Source: Collinsella sp. (GTDB lineage: Bacteria; Actinomycetota; Coriobacteriia; Coriobacteriales; Coriobacteriaceae). Taken from it: a stretch of DNA of 51,782 nt. The DNA lies in NCBI GenBank assembly GCA_019414045.1, contig DXMW01000029.1, positions 1 to 51,782 on the forward strand. The letters run 5' to 3'. A model generated the notes under the pieces. That model was not told where the DNA came from and ran no database searches. It saw only the letters and a program-made list of their open reading frames with translations. How positions within the stretch are numbered: position 1 is the stretch's first letter; each line of letters begins with the position of its first letter. Shown here piece by piece: positions 7,246 through 16,123 of the stretch. The position numbers and the translations under genes are program-made.

Positions 7246-9243
7246 CTATTGCAGGTCCAGCTGGTCCAGGTATTCCTTGCCGTGCTCGGAGATATGGCGC
7301 TTGCGGCCTGCCTCGTCGTTGCCCAGCAAAAGGTTGAACATGGTTTCCATCTTGGTGACGTCCTCGGGCTCCACCTTGATCAGGCGGCGCGTCTCGGGGT
7401 TCATGGTAGTGAGCCACATCATGTCCGGGTCGTTCTCACCAAGACCCTTGGAGCGGTTGATCGAGCATTTCTGGTCGCCGATCTCTTTGAGGATGCCGTT
7501 TTTCTCGAGCTCGGTGTAGGCAAAGTAGGTCTTCTCTTTGCAGTTGATCTCGTAGAGCGGCGACTCGGCGATATACACGTAGCCCTCGTCGATAAGCGTG
7601 GGTACCAGGCGGTAGAGCATGGTGAGCACGAGCGTGCGGATGTGATAGCCGTCGACGTCGGCGTCCGTACAGATGATGACCTTGTTCCAGTTGAGGTTGT
7701 CCAGGTCAAAGGCGCCAAGGTTCTTGATGCGCTTGTCCTTGATCTCCACGCCGCAGCCCAGCACGCGCATGAGGTCCATGATGATGTCGGACTTAAAGAT
7801 GCGCGGGTAGTCCTCCTTTAGGCAGTTGAGGATCTTGCCTCGGACGGGCATGACGCCCTGGAACTCGGCATCGCGCGAGGTGCGGATGGCGCCTGCTGCC
7901 GAGTCGCCCTCTACGATGTAGATCTCGCGGCGGCTCTTGTCCTTGGAGCGGCAGTCGATGAACTTCTGCACGCGGTTGGCCATGTCGGTTTTCTGCTGCA
8001 GGTTGGTCTTGATGCTCTGGCGCGTTTTCTCGGCGTTCTCACGCGAACGCTTGTTGATGAGCACCTGCTCCATGATCTTATTGGCAGCGTCCTTGTTCTC
8101 GATCAGGTAAGTCGAGAGGCGCTCCTTAAAGAAGGCCGTCATGGCCTGCTGGATAAAGCGGTTGTTGATGGCCTTCTTGGTCTGGTTTTCGTAGGACGTC
8201 TGGGTGGAGAAACAGTTGGTCACCAGTACCAGGCAGTCCTGGACGTCCTGCCATTTGATGCCACTCTCGTTTTTGTTGTACTTGCCCTGTTGCTTGATGT
8301 AGGCATCGATGGCGCTGGTCAGAGCGCTGCGAGCGGCCTTCTCGGGCGAACCGCCGTTCTCGAGCCACGATGAGTTGTGGTAGTACTCCTGCATCATGAA
8401 GGTGCGCGAGAAGCACATGCATGCGGTGATTTTAACGTTGTAGTCGGGCAGGTCCTCGCGGTCGCGACCGCGGCGGTCAGCCTCGATAAAGAAGGGCTCG
8501 GTAAGGTAGTCGGTACCGACCTTCTCGAGCACGTAGTCTTCGATACCCTTGGGATAGCAAAAGTCCTCTTCGGCAAACTCGCCGTCGTCGCCTTCGATGC
8601 GCAGGCGGAAGGTAACGTTGGCGTTGACCACGGCCTGGCGGCGCATGGTCTCGCGATACCAATCGTGGGGAATGCTGATCGAGGTAAAGACCTCAAGGTC
8701 GGGGCGCCATTTGATGGTGGTGCCAGTACGGTCCTCGTCGCTGGGCTCAATCTCGAGTGCCTTCTTTTTGGCGCCGACGACTTTGCCCTTCTTAAAGTGC
8801 AGGGAGTACTTGTTGCCGTCGCGCCAGACGGTGACGTCCATGTACTCGGAGGCGTACTGGGTTGCGCACGAGCCCAGGCCGTTGGTGCCGAGCGAGAAGT
8901 CGTAGTCGCCGCCCTGGTTGTTATTGTATTTGCCGCCGGCGTAGAGCTCGCAAAAGACGAGTTCCCAGTTAAAGCGCTTTTCGGAAGGGTTCCAGTCGAG
9001 CGGGCAGCCGCGGCCGTTGTCTTCTACCTGAATGGAGCCATCGCGAAAGGCGGTAAGGGTGATGAGCTTGCCGTAGCCCTGGCGCGCCTCGTCAACGGCG
9101 TTGGACAGGATCTCGAAGGCGGCATGCGCGCAACCGTCGAGTCCGTCCGAGCCAAAGATGACGGCGGGGCGCAGGCGTACGCGCTCCTCGTCCTTGAGCT
9201 GGCGGATACTGTCGTTACCATAGTTTGCGGTGTTTTTTGCCAT
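7246..9243 (-). CDS. type IIA DNA topoisomerase, B subunit (GyrB/ParE-like, divergent)
   Basis: A 665-residue ATPase subunit. The GHKL ATP site is unusual: where GyrB has RPGMYIG this protein has RPAVIFGSDGLDGCAHAAFE, followed by the Mg-binding Asn in ILSNAVDEA and the lid GTNGLGSCATQY. The TOPRIM domain is intact: IYIVEGDSAAGA (catalytic Glu) and ICTDADVDGYHI (DxD). ATG at 9243 is chosen because homologous B subunits start about there and the in-frame upstream stretch reads through the promoter region. It pairs with the A subunit immediately downstream on the same transcript. The altered ATP-binding segment sets the pair apart from canonical gyrase and topo IV. Confidence 0.9.
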   Translation of the reverse strand: MAKNTANYGNDSIRQLKDEERVRLRPAVIFGSDGLDGCAHAAFEILSNAVDEARQGYGKLITLTAFRDGSIQVEDNGRGCPLDWNPSEKRFNWELVFCELYAGGKYNNNQGGDYDFSLGTNGLGSCATQYASEYMDVTVWRDGNKYSLHFKKGKVVGAKKKALEIEPSDEDRTGTTIKWRPDLEVFTSISIPHDWYRETMRRQAVVNANVTFRLRIEGDDGEFAEEDFCYPKGIEDYVLEKVGTDYLTEPFFIEADRRGRDREDLPDYNVKITACMCFSRTFMMQEYYHNSSWLENGGSPEKAARSALTSAIDAYIKQQGKYNKNESGIKWQDVQDCLVLVTNCFSTQTSYENQTKKAINNRFIQQAMTAFFKERLSTYLIENKDAANKIMEQVLINKRSRENAEKTRQSIKTNLQQKTDMANRVQKFIDCRSKDKSRREIYIVEGDSAAGAIRTSRDAEFQGVMPVRGKILNCLKEDYPRIFKSDIIMDLMRVLGCGVEIKDKRIKNLGAFDLDNLNWNKVIICTDADVDGYHIRTLVLTMLYRLVPTLIDEGYVYIAESPLYEINCKEKTYFAYTELEKNGILKEIGDQKCSINRSKGLGENDPDMMWLTTMNPETRRLIKVEPEDVTKMETMFNLLLGNDEAGRKRHISEHGKEYLDQLDLQ

Positions 9244-9341
9244 ACTCGCTCTCTCGGTGCTCCCTTGCTGCGTTTTAGTCATATAGATAGTCAAGGTAGC
9301 ATAGCCCAGCCCATAGGCGATTCCAACCAACACGAAATCCA

Positions 9342-9465
9342 TCGAACAATCGTTCGAATTAACGGGTATAGTGTTTAGTGGTAGCGCGGCATTGTTAAAC
9401 AAATTTGGATACAAACGAATTTTATTTAATAGGGACCTAGTTTTACTAAACAAAATCGAACGATT
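9342..9465. repeat. nested inverted repeats upstream of the topoisomerase operon
   Basis: TCGAAC-AATC-GTTCGA (9342-9357) is a perfect 6-bp dyad. AATCGTTCGA at 9348-9357 is repeated inverted as TCGAACGATT at 9456-9465, and GTTTAGT near 9372 is mirrored by ACTAAAC near 9446-9452. A small TTGTT-A-AACAA dyad lies near 9391. The 124-bp stretch is AT-rich compared with its surroundings and non-coding. It could hold operators for the leftward topoisomerase operon or be a small terminal-inverted-repeat element; no flanking duplication was recognised. Confidence 0.6.
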
Positions 9466-9507
9466 ATGGGTGACACGATTCAGAAATTCGATGAGTTCGC
9501 GGATGCC

Positions 9508-9554
9508 CAGTCTTACCCGGACAAAACCGAGTCGGTTCTGTCCGGGTAAGACTG
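9508..9554. repeat. 47-bp near-perfect palindrome
   Basis: Arms 9508-9523 and 9539-9554 (CAGTCTTACCCGGACA and its exact complement) continue inward as AACCGA/TCGGTT around a single central base at 9531, giving about 23 paired bases per side with one mismatch. No T tract follows on either strand, so it is not a standard terminator. It lies between the divergent topoisomerase and HTH genes. Confidence 0.85.
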
Positions 9555-9572
9555 AATGGCGAATCGAAACTG

Positions 9573-9630
9573 CTATATCCGTATACCGATGACAGATATA
9601 GTTGACATCAATTAGTCGATGCAATATATT
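9573..9630 (+). promoter_or_regulatory. sigma-70 promoter with adjacent dyad for the HTH/membrane operon
   Basis: TTGACA at 9602-9607 and TATATT at 9625-9630 with exactly 17 bases between them. An inverted repeat CTATATC (9573-9579)/GATATAG (9595-9601) touches the -35 box and is a candidate operator, perhaps for autoregulation by the downstream HTH protein. Transcription would begin near 9637, which rules out the upstream ATG at 9619 as the start of that gene. Confidence 0.7.
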
Positions 9631-9678
9631 TCTGGCATGTTGCAACGGATATTTGTCCAATATGACGAAAGGAACTTT

Positions 9679-9909
9679 ATGCCGGGCAAAAAGAACCTCC
9701 GCATGAAGGCGGCGCGCGCGGCGGCTGGCCTTTCGCAAGCCGATTTAGCCCAAGCCGTGGGCGTTACGCGCCAGACCATCGGCCTTATCGAGGCGGGCGG
9801 CTACAACCCCACGCTCAACCTGTGCGTGGCAATCTGCAAAGCGCTGCGCGTTACGTTGAACGACTTGTTTTGGGACGACGAGACCAAAGCCGACCCCAAC
9901 GCTCTTTAG
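9679..9909 (+). CDS. small helix-turn-helix (Xre/HTH_3) regulator
   Basis: A 76-residue protein that is essentially one HTH domain: RMKAARAAAGLSQADLAQAVGVTRQTIGLIE, followed by NPTLNLCVAICKALRVTLNDLFW, characteristic of the YgzD/Xre-like small regulators. ATG at 9679 is supported by GAAAGGA 5 bases upstream and by the mapped promoter. Ten bases downstream begins a four-helix membrane protein; this pairing of a small HTH regulator with a DUF-type membrane protein is common in Gram-positive genomes, where the regulator usually controls the pair. Target and signal are unknown. Confidence 0.88.
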   Translation: MPGKKNLRMKAARAAAGLSQADLAQAVGVTRQTIGLIEAGGYNPTLNLCVAICKALRVTLNDLFWDDETKADPNAL

Positions 9910-9918
9910 GAGTTCACT

Positions 9919-10503
9919 ATGAAATTTGAAGATCTGAAAATCGTGCAAAAGTGGCGTGAATATGCCGGCCCAAAGGATGAACGCCTGGAGGCTGAGAACG
10001 CGAAGATCTACAAGATTGGTTTCGTGCTGCTTTCGTTTGGCATGTTGATGATCTTTTTCTACCAGTTTATAGCTCGACAGGTTGCGTGGGTTCACAGCGA
10101 CGCCAGTGAAATGCCGCATGGCTTTGCAACGCCATTCGAGGCAGCCATGTATTTGTGGCTCGTTCTCGTGATGTTGATTTGCGCAGGACTGCAAACGCGG
10201 AAGGGCTATGTCGATACCAATCGTTTTGGGCAAACCGAGCATCTTCCTGTTGGATATTTCCTGCTTGTCAGCGGTCTTAGCGGCGCCGCGTTCGCGCTTG
10301 TTATTGCCGCAATGCGCTGTGTCGCTGAGGCGCAGATCGTACCGCTCGAAAGCGTCTTTTGGTTGGCGAACCTGGCCACGGGCGTGTTCTGCGGTGCGAC
10401 GATTTTCGCGGCCACGTTTGCTGTCCTGTGTGCAACGTTTTTCACGGCGAAAAGACGCCGTGCCAAGCTCGAGGCAGAACTCGACTCCTCAGACGACATC
10501 TAA
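9919..10503 (+). CDS. integral membrane protein of unknown function
   Basis: A 194-residue protein with four predicted membrane spans: residues about 34-51 (IGFVLLSFGMLMIFFYQF), 78-93 (AAMYLWLVLVMLICAG), 115-134 and 152-175. The N-terminal 30 residues are cytoplasmic and charged (IVQKWREYAGPKDERLEAEN); the C terminus is short, basic then acidic (FTAKRRRAKLEAELDSSDD). No enzymatic motif is visible. It resembles the DUF3169/DUF6773-type proteins that accompany small HTH regulators. Co-transcribed with the HTH gene 9 bases upstream. Confidence 0.8.
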   Translation: MKFEDLKIVQKWREYAGPKDERLEAENAKIYKIGFVLLSFGMLMIFFYQFIARQVAWVHSDASEMPHGFATPFEAAMYLWLVLVMLICAGLQTRKGYVDTNRFGQTEHLPVGYFLLVSGLSGAAFALVIAAMRCVAEAQIVPLESVFWLANLATGVFCGATIFAATFAVLCATFFTAKRRRAKLEAELDSSDDI

Positions 10504-10508
10504 TGCGC

Positions 10509-10546
10509 AATGGGCCGGCTCTGGGTATCCAGAACCAGCCCATTTT
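10509..10546 (+). terminator. rho-independent terminator
   Basis: Imperfect hairpin AATGGGC..TCTGG / CCAGA..GCCCATT followed by TTTT, directly after the membrane-protein stop codon. Confidence 0.75.
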
Positions 10547-10593
10547 GATGTTCGATTAGCCGAGTCGGCGCCTCTCACAAAAGTAAGTAGGAG

Positions 10594-13500
10594 CTAGCGA
10601 GGCCTATCCGAATTGACCTCATTGGCGGTGTCGGTTTCGAGCGCCGTGCGGCGGGCGCTGTAGGCGACGAGGCCGGCGCCTGCCGCGGCGAGTGCTGCAG
10701 CGGCTGCCGTAAGGGGAGCGTTGACATCGCCCGTGCCCGCAAGTGCGCCCGCTTTTCCGGAGCGCTTGTTATTGTCGTGGTCCTTGCCACTGCCGGAGCT
10801 GCTTCCGCCGGAGCCGCCGCCCTCGTCAGTACCGCCGCCACTTGAGCCACCATCGCCGTCCGCCGGCATCGGGGCGTCGTGAAGTCCTGTCGTATCCGCG
10901 CTGTCGCATACACCGACCTGAACTTCCGAGCGTTCGCATGCCGCGTCGGGCACATGAAGCTCGTGCAGTACGGCACCCAGCGCCGAGTTTGCGCCCGGTC
11001 GAATTTCCTCGAGCGTTACGGGATCGAGCGCCACCAGATTACGCGCCTTCGCATACAGCGTTACGCGTTTGCCCACTTCGTCGCTCCAACTCTCGGGGAT
11101 GGCGAAGCTCATGCGGAACTGTGCCGTGCAACCCGGTGCCAGCACGGCGTTGCCGTTGTCGGCTACCAGCGGGTGCGTTGCAAAACGTGTGCCCAGCGTC
11201 TCGAGTGCGTACTTCACGTGTGCCATGTCGTTGGCCGAAGCGTCCTCGGCAAGCTCTGGATCGTAGATCGAAGCCATGCGTGCGTTCACTCCGAATCCGA
11301 TGGATGCGCTGGAGAACGGCTGACTGGAGCCCTCTCGGTACAGATCGATCGTGCCGGCGGTCAGCAAGGTGTTGCCGTCGTTTCGCACCGTGACCATGAA
11401 GGATTCGCCTGCTGCTCCGGGTACCACCGCGCCCGAGGTAGCGACCGCGCCCGTCGGAGTGGCACACGCCACCAAGGGCACTTCGATGCCGTGCAGCTCC
11501 GCCTTGCTCTGCTCGGCACTCACAATGTGCGTGGCGAGCGCGGAGAGCATGCCTCCCGACGTCAAAAATGTCGTTATCTGATCGACGGGATGGTCCAGCT
11601 CGCACATCACGAACGGCTCCGTGAACAGATCGCCTGCCAAGGTGCTGGCGAAGATGCGGAAGTGCTTGCCCATTACTGCTACCGGGTTGCCTTCTTCGTC
11701 GTAGGTTTGCCCCACCTTGCCATCGGTGTTCTCTACATAGAGCGCGCACCTGCCGTTGTTGCTTACGCTAAACGATGCCGGGCCACAGCCTGCGGCACCC
11801 ACGGGCTGCGTTGCAAATGCCGATGCGCCTCGCGTCCAAGTAATATGCTGCAGCTGCTCGTTGACGGTGGCCAAAAAGCCCGAATGTTGTGGCCACGGCA
11901 CCGCATGGGGCACCGTGGCGTCTGGTGGCATAACGCCCCAGCCCGCAATGGACTGGCCGATCACGGCGTACGATGCGCAGCCGCAACCGTCTGCGGTCTC
12001 GTACGCAACGGGCACCACCATTTTGCCGTTGATATTCTCGGGCTCGCTCAGCTCGATACTCGACGGTGCTTGCGGAAAGCGAAGAACTTGGCGGAACGTC
12101 AGGCTGTCGCCCAAATCATCCGACCACAGGGTAAAGCATTCCAGCGCAACCTCGGCCTCGCTGCCGAGCGCCTTCTCTGCGGTGGTTCCGCGGCGGTGGA
12201 GGTAGGCACCCGACAGGCGTCCGTCGACCAGCGTCTTGCCTACCGTGATGCGCGGGCACTGCAGGCAATGGTAGCCATCCTCTTGCAGGCGGCCGCGCGA
12301 GATGCTGCGCCATGACGTATGCGACACCACGCGGATCTCGTCATTACTTATGCGCAGGCGCACAACGGACAGTATGCCGGCTGTGCTTGCCGTATCGAAA
12401 AGGGTGTTGTCGCCGGCGGGGCGCTCGCCCGAGACCAGCAGCACGTAGGCGTCCTGGTTTCCTCTTCCGTCCGTATATTCCACCACGTCGAAGTCGTAAT
12501 CGAATATGCCGTCGCGCTCCACGTCGCCCTCGCCAAACCCAAGGGGAAAGTCCACGGGCGTGGGAGCGGACCACGTGCCGTTTGCCTTTGTGTGCACCAC
12601 CAGGCGCGAGCGGCCATTGTCGCCGTAGCGCACCGAGGCGATACGGAACAGGCATTCTACGCTGGCAATCATCGTTAGCTTCATGTGGGCTTCGCTGAGC
12701 ACGCCGGAAAACAGCACGTTGTCGCTCGAGGGTTTTATGCCGCCACGCTCGTCCTCCGACACGCCGGCAGAATTGGCGTTCGGGTCCGCAACGGCGTTCG
12801 TTGACTGACCGATGTAGGTGTACTCATACATCGGCGCGGCATTTTCGTCGTTCTCCATCAGCGCGTGGACGAAATGTTCGACCTGTCCCGTGTCGTCGCT
12901 CTCCGCGTTCGTCTCGAGCTCAATGCGCGTGACCGTTTGATCCCAATCGCGCACGACAGGCGCGGCGTTTACGGCAGTGGCCTTAACCTCGGCGCGTGCG
13001 AGCAGCTCGGCGTTGGTGACGATGGTGGCCGATGCGATAAACTGCGGCACACCACCTGCCTCGGCGTTGCCGGCCGAGCCGAAACAGGCATCCAGCGTAT
13101 AAGGCGTATCTCCACCCAATGCCAGCTCAGAGCGTTGGAGCACATACTGGGCGCCATTGTTCACCGATATATTCCACGAATCGATGAGTGTGGGCCACGA
13201 CCCCGACCAAGCCTTGGTGGTCCACTTGAACATTACGAACTGGAGTATCACATCGACATCGACGTCTGCACCTACGCGCAGCCGCGGAAGCTGGTGTCCA
13301 TCTGCCTTCTCGTACCCAATGAACAGCGTGAGGGATGCGGCGCCGCGCACGGCAGACGAAGCGACGCCTGCAACGCCGGCGCCAAAGGTGACGGCAAGCC
13401 CGATCTGGATGGTGAACGAGCCCGACGTGTTTGAATAGTCGAGCGAAATGTTTTTAAAAAACGCCGCGCCGCTGCCGTGCGTGTGGGCACCCACAGCGAG

Positions 13501-14961
13501 CGCCAGCTTCGCCAGCACCCAAGGGTTGACGTTTAGGAAAAATGGCACCGGTCCTAGGGTAAACTGCTCGGTCCAATTGAGGTCGGTTCTTACCTGGAAG
13601 AGGGCCTTAATATTGCCGTATGCGGGGTCGTTGTTGTTACCCCAGGTTTTGCCCACCCAATCGTAGGCAAGCGAGCCGTACAGCTGTGTGGCGATATCCA
13701 TCGTGAACAGCGGCGTGCAATGGTGGCGAAGGAGCTTGGTGTTTCTTGGATCGGTGCCCGAACCGGCACTCATACTCTTGTACTGATTCCACTTCCCCTC
13801 CATCTCGTCGAGGTAGCGGTTTGCCTGCTTGGCGCCCGACTCGCGCGGCGATTTCTTCCAGTATTCCGGATCAGGGTTGCCCGAATCGTTCATATAGCTG
13901 GCTGGTTTGTATCCTCCACCAAACAGCACGTATCCAGCAAACGAGAAATCGAAGAGGATCGGAAATGTGGGCATCCAGCACGTGAACTTATTACCACCGA
14001 TGCCGGGAAACGATGCGGGGAAATCAAACGGAGTGATCTCTTGGTCCATAGTGGTGGGGACGATAGTGGTCGATCCGGATTTCGCCTTTGCCGCCGGCGC
14101 GGTAACAACGACCATGGGGGAGGAGAGCGTGTAGGTTTTGCCCTGGTAGTCGAGGACAAAGCGCAGCTTGCATCCTTCTTCCAGAAGGCTCGACGCTGCA
14201 TCGAGGAACTTGTCTTCGAGTGTGAACGTCGCCAGATTATCCGCGCCCGATGCGCTGGCCTTGATCTGACCAATCTGCGTGACGGTTTCGGTTGAGCTGC
14301 CCGCAGCGGGCATCACTTTATTGATATGCAATGTTGCCTGCCCGCCCTGCGGCAGATGAGCCTGCACGGTAAATGCGTGCGTATCGGGCTGCTCGTTTGC
14401 CGTGTCGTCCTTCGGCAATGCCATGAACGTGGCTTCAGCGTACTGGATGTCCCATTCGTCGAATGTGAGCTGGCGGAAGTACGGCTCGCCGTCGGAAAGC
14501 GGACGCGTGGGCGCGGTTATGGCGGTGCCGCCCTGGATACGCGCAAGGGGAATCTCGACATCGCGGTAGCCCGCCATGCTAATGGAGATGCCGCCGTTAA
14601 AGTCGTACGCGTCAAGGAGCTTTGCCTCGTCTACGTAGCCTTCCGAAAGCGAGGCAATCTCAAAGATGGCGGTGCCTTCGTCATCGGTCGTGGCGGCGAG
14701 CTGCTTGCCTGCGGCGTAGCGCGACGTGAGCGTGACCTTGGCGCCAGCGATAGGCGTATTCTTGTTGGCGACGTCGACCACGACCACACCAAACATGGTG
14801 CGCGAGAGAACGAGCACCTTGAAGGGATCTTCTTCGTCGGCATAGGCCGCGGTGGGCGCGAACGGCAGCAGGAAGGCATTTTCGCTTCCCGGCACGCGAG
14901 GCAACATAATGCTCGCCAGCGAGGACGCTCCAGCAACAAGTAACGAACGGCGATCAAGCAT
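10594..14961 (-). CDS. large cell-surface protein with LPXTG-like (LAGTG) sorting signal
   Basis: A 1455-residue exported protein. From ATG at 14961 (ribosome site GGGAG) it begins MLDRRSLLVAGASSLASIML, a signal sequence with a twin-arginine-like RR, ending near AYADEEDP. Residues about 60-115 resemble a carboxypeptidase-regulatory/Ig-like fold (VVDVANKNTPIAGAKVTLTS). The long middle part has no recognised enzyme motif; it includes beta-rich repeats and many aromatic and Asp residues. A Gly/Ser linker (GGSSGGGTDEGGGSGG) precedes LAGTGD, a hydrophobic span and ARRTALETDT..., a cell-wall sorting layout, although the cytoplasmic tail is longer than usual. A LuxR-family gene lies 157 bases upstream on the same strand and probably controls it. 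Function unknown; adhesin or glycan-binding is speculation. Confidence 0.82.
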   Translation of the reverse strand: MLDRRSLLVAGASSLASIMLPRVPGSENAFLLPFAPTAAYADEEDPFKVLVLSRTMFGVVVVDVANKNTPIAGAKVTLTSRYAAGKQLAATTDDEGTAIFEIASLSEGYVDEAKLLDAYDFNGGISISMAGYRDVEIPLARIQGGTAITAPTRPLSDGEPYFRQLTFDEWDIQYAEATFMALPKDDTANEQPDTHAFTVQAHLPQGGQATLHINKVMPAAGSSTETVTQIGQIKASASGADNLATFTLEDKFLDAASSLLEEGCKLRFVLDYQGKTYTLSSPMVVVTAPAAKAKSGSTTIVPTTMDQEITPFDFPASFPGIGGNKFTCWMPTFPILFDFSFAGYVLFGGGYKPASYMNDSGNPDPEYWKKSPRESGAKQANRYLDEMEGKWNQYKSMSAGSGTDPRNTKLLRHHCTPLFTMDIATQLYGSLAYDWVGKTWGNNNDPAYGNIKALFQVRTDLNWTEQFTLGPVPFFLNVNPWVLAKLALAVGAHTHGSGAAFFKNISLDYSNTSGSFTIQIGLAVTFGAGVAGVASSAVRGAASLTLFIGYEKADGHQLPRLRVGADVDVDVILQFVMFKWTTKAWSGSWPTLIDSWNISVNNGAQYVLQRSELALGGDTPYTLDACFGSAGNAEAGGVPQFIASATIVTNAELLARAEVKATAVNAAPVVRDWDQTVTRIELETNAESDDTGQVEHFVHALMENDENAAPMYEYTYIGQSTNAVADPNANSAGVSEDERGGIKPSSDNVLFSGVLSEAHMKLTMIASVECLFRIASVRYGDNGRSRLVVHTKANGTWSAPTPVDFPLGFGEGDVERDGIFDYDFDVVEYTDGRGNQDAYVLLVSGERPAGDNTLFDTASTAGILSVVRLRISNDEIRVVSHTSWRSISRGRLQEDGYHCLQCPRITVGKTLVDGRLSGAYLHRRGTTAEKALGSEAEVALECFTLWSDDLGDSLTFRQVLRFPQAPSSIELSEPENINGKMVVPVAYETADGCGCASYAVIGQSIAGWGVMPPDATVPHAVPWPQHSGFLATVNEQLQHITWTRGASAFATQPVGAAGCGPASFSVSNNGRCALYVENTDGKVGQTYDEEGNPVAVMGKHFRIFASTLAGDLFTEPFVMCELDHPVDQITTFLTSGGMLSALATHIVSAEQSKAELHGIEVPLVACATPTGAVATSGAVVPGAAGESFMVTVRNDGNTLLTAGTIDLYREGSSQPFSSASIGFGVNARMASIYDPELAEDASANDMAHVKYALETLGTRFATHPLVADNGNAVLAPGCTAQFRMSFAIPESWSDEVGKRVTLYAKARNLVALDPVTLEEIRPGANSALGAVLHELHVPDAACERSEVQVGVCDSADTTGLHDAPMPADGDGGSSGGGTDEGGGSGGSSSGSGKDHDNNKRSGKAGALAGTGDVNAPLTAAAAALAAAGAGLVAYSARRTALETDTANEVNSDRPR

Positions 14962-15118
14962 CTTGGGCTCCCATCCCGCAAATATCGGTGGAAATAATCC
15001 AATTTTGCGAGAAGACGCTTCGTGGCGGTAGTGCCGTTCAAGGGTCAAAATGTCCAAATTGATCGAGCGAAGCGCCGGGTTCCGGAACGCGTTCGATGCG
15101 CTTGGCAGAGCCCGGTCG

Positions 15119-16123
15119 CTAACGCAACATGTGCGCGACCAGCTCGGCGCGTGTGCCGATGCCAAGCTTTGCGTATACGCCGGATAGGCGGTTTTTGACG
15201 GTGCCCGGCGATACTCCCATATGGCCTGCGATTTCAGCGTTGGTCCATCCGCGGCAGGCGAGCATGGCCATGGTGAACTCTGTAGTCGTTAAATCGTCGG
15301 CAACGTCCTCGCCCGAATCGGGGTTGTGGATGCGCCGCCAGCCGTAGCTGAAGCGGTACGTGATCTCGATGATGCGTGCGAAGTCGTCAGGGTATTGCGT
15401 TTTTAGGCATGCCTCGATGAGCCCCTGCAAAAGGCCGTGGTGCTCGCCAATGAGCTCGATAAGGCCGTCGGGGCGCGCAATGTCCCAAGCGGCTCCAAAA
15501 TGCGCTTTTGCGGCGTCGATGTCCTTGAGGCTCATGCATGCCATGGAAGCTGCCAGGTGCAGGAACAGCTCCGAGATGGGATAGCTTCCCTGTTTCATAA
15601 TTAGGGCGTTTTCCGCCATGCCCAGGCTGCGGCCGTATTCGCCGCGCAGATACAAGGCGTGCGCCATCACGTAGCTGGCGAACAGTCGCAGGCCTTCGGG
15701 CAGATGCGCCGCAAGTGGATAAAACTCTTCGGCAGAATACGGGGAAGGCAAGTGCAGCAGGACGCTCGCGGCCGAGGCGAACAGGATATGCGTGGCGTGG
15801 ACGGCGGGCGATTCCTCGTCGGCCGGCGTATCGAGGATGCCCGCAAGGCACCGGCGGGCGTCGGCGATACGGTTGAGCGACAGACTGGCGTATCCGCAGA
15901 TAAAGCATGCGGAATAGCGCAGCGCGGGATCGGTGACGTCAAGATAGGGGTGCGCCGTCTTGGCGGCGAGTGCGGCCTGTCCGCGAAAGTACAGCGCTTC
16001 TGCCGTGGCGATGGCGCGTGAATCGGGGTCGGAAATGCCTGCAACCGCAGCGTCAATCTGCCCCGGCACAAAGGCGGTGCACATCAACGGCATGGGAACG
16101 CATGGGTAGCCATCGCAGTCCAT
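15119..16123 (-). CDS. LuxR-family transcriptional regulator with helical N-terminal domain
   Basis: A 334-residue regulator. The C-terminal GerE-type HTH is clear: LTTTEFTMAMLACRGWTNAE, then IAGHMGVSPGTVKNRLSGVY and AKLGIGTRAELVAHML. The N-terminal 250 residues are alpha-helical with TPR-like pairs (for example ALYLRGEYGRSLGMAENALI), as in the orphan LuxR regulators abundant in Coriobacteriia. ATG at 16123 is selected because GGGAGATGGAAG precedes it; open reading continues upstream only because it runs antisense through the GMP synthase gene. There is no receiver domain, so it is not a classical response regulator. Its position ahead of the giant surface-protein gene suggests local control of it. 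Confidence 0.85.
   Translation of the reverse strand: MDCDGYPCVPMPLMCTAFVPGQIDAAVAGISDPDSRAIATAEALYFRGQAALAAKTAHPYLDVTDPALRYSACFICGYASLSLNRIADARRCLAGILDTPADEESPAVHATHILFASAASVLLHLPSPYSAEEFYPLAAHLPEGLRLFASYVMAHALYLRGEYGRSLGMAENALIMKQGSYPISELFLHLAASMACMSLKDIDAAKAHFGAAWDIARPDGLIELIGEHHGLLQGLIEACLKTQYPDDFARIIEITYRFSYGWRRIHNPDSGEDVADDLTTTEFTMAMLACRGWTNAEIAGHMGVSPGTVKNRLSGVYAKLGIGTRAELVAHMLR

Noticed and set aside
4945..7821. 958-codon open frame on the plus strand
   Set aside because: It is exactly antisense to the two topoisomerase genes, lacks a ribosome site and domain motifs, and consists of Val/Leu/Asp/His-rich sequence typical of the complementary frame of high-GC codons.
9244..9738. N-terminal extension of topoisomerase B
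   Set aside because: Homologous B subunits begin at MAKNTANYG; the upstream stretch is AT-rich, palindromic and non-coding in character.
10879..12315. 478-codon open frame on the plus strand
   Set aside because: Antisense to the surface-protein gene; Arg/Cys/His-rich composition and no start signal.
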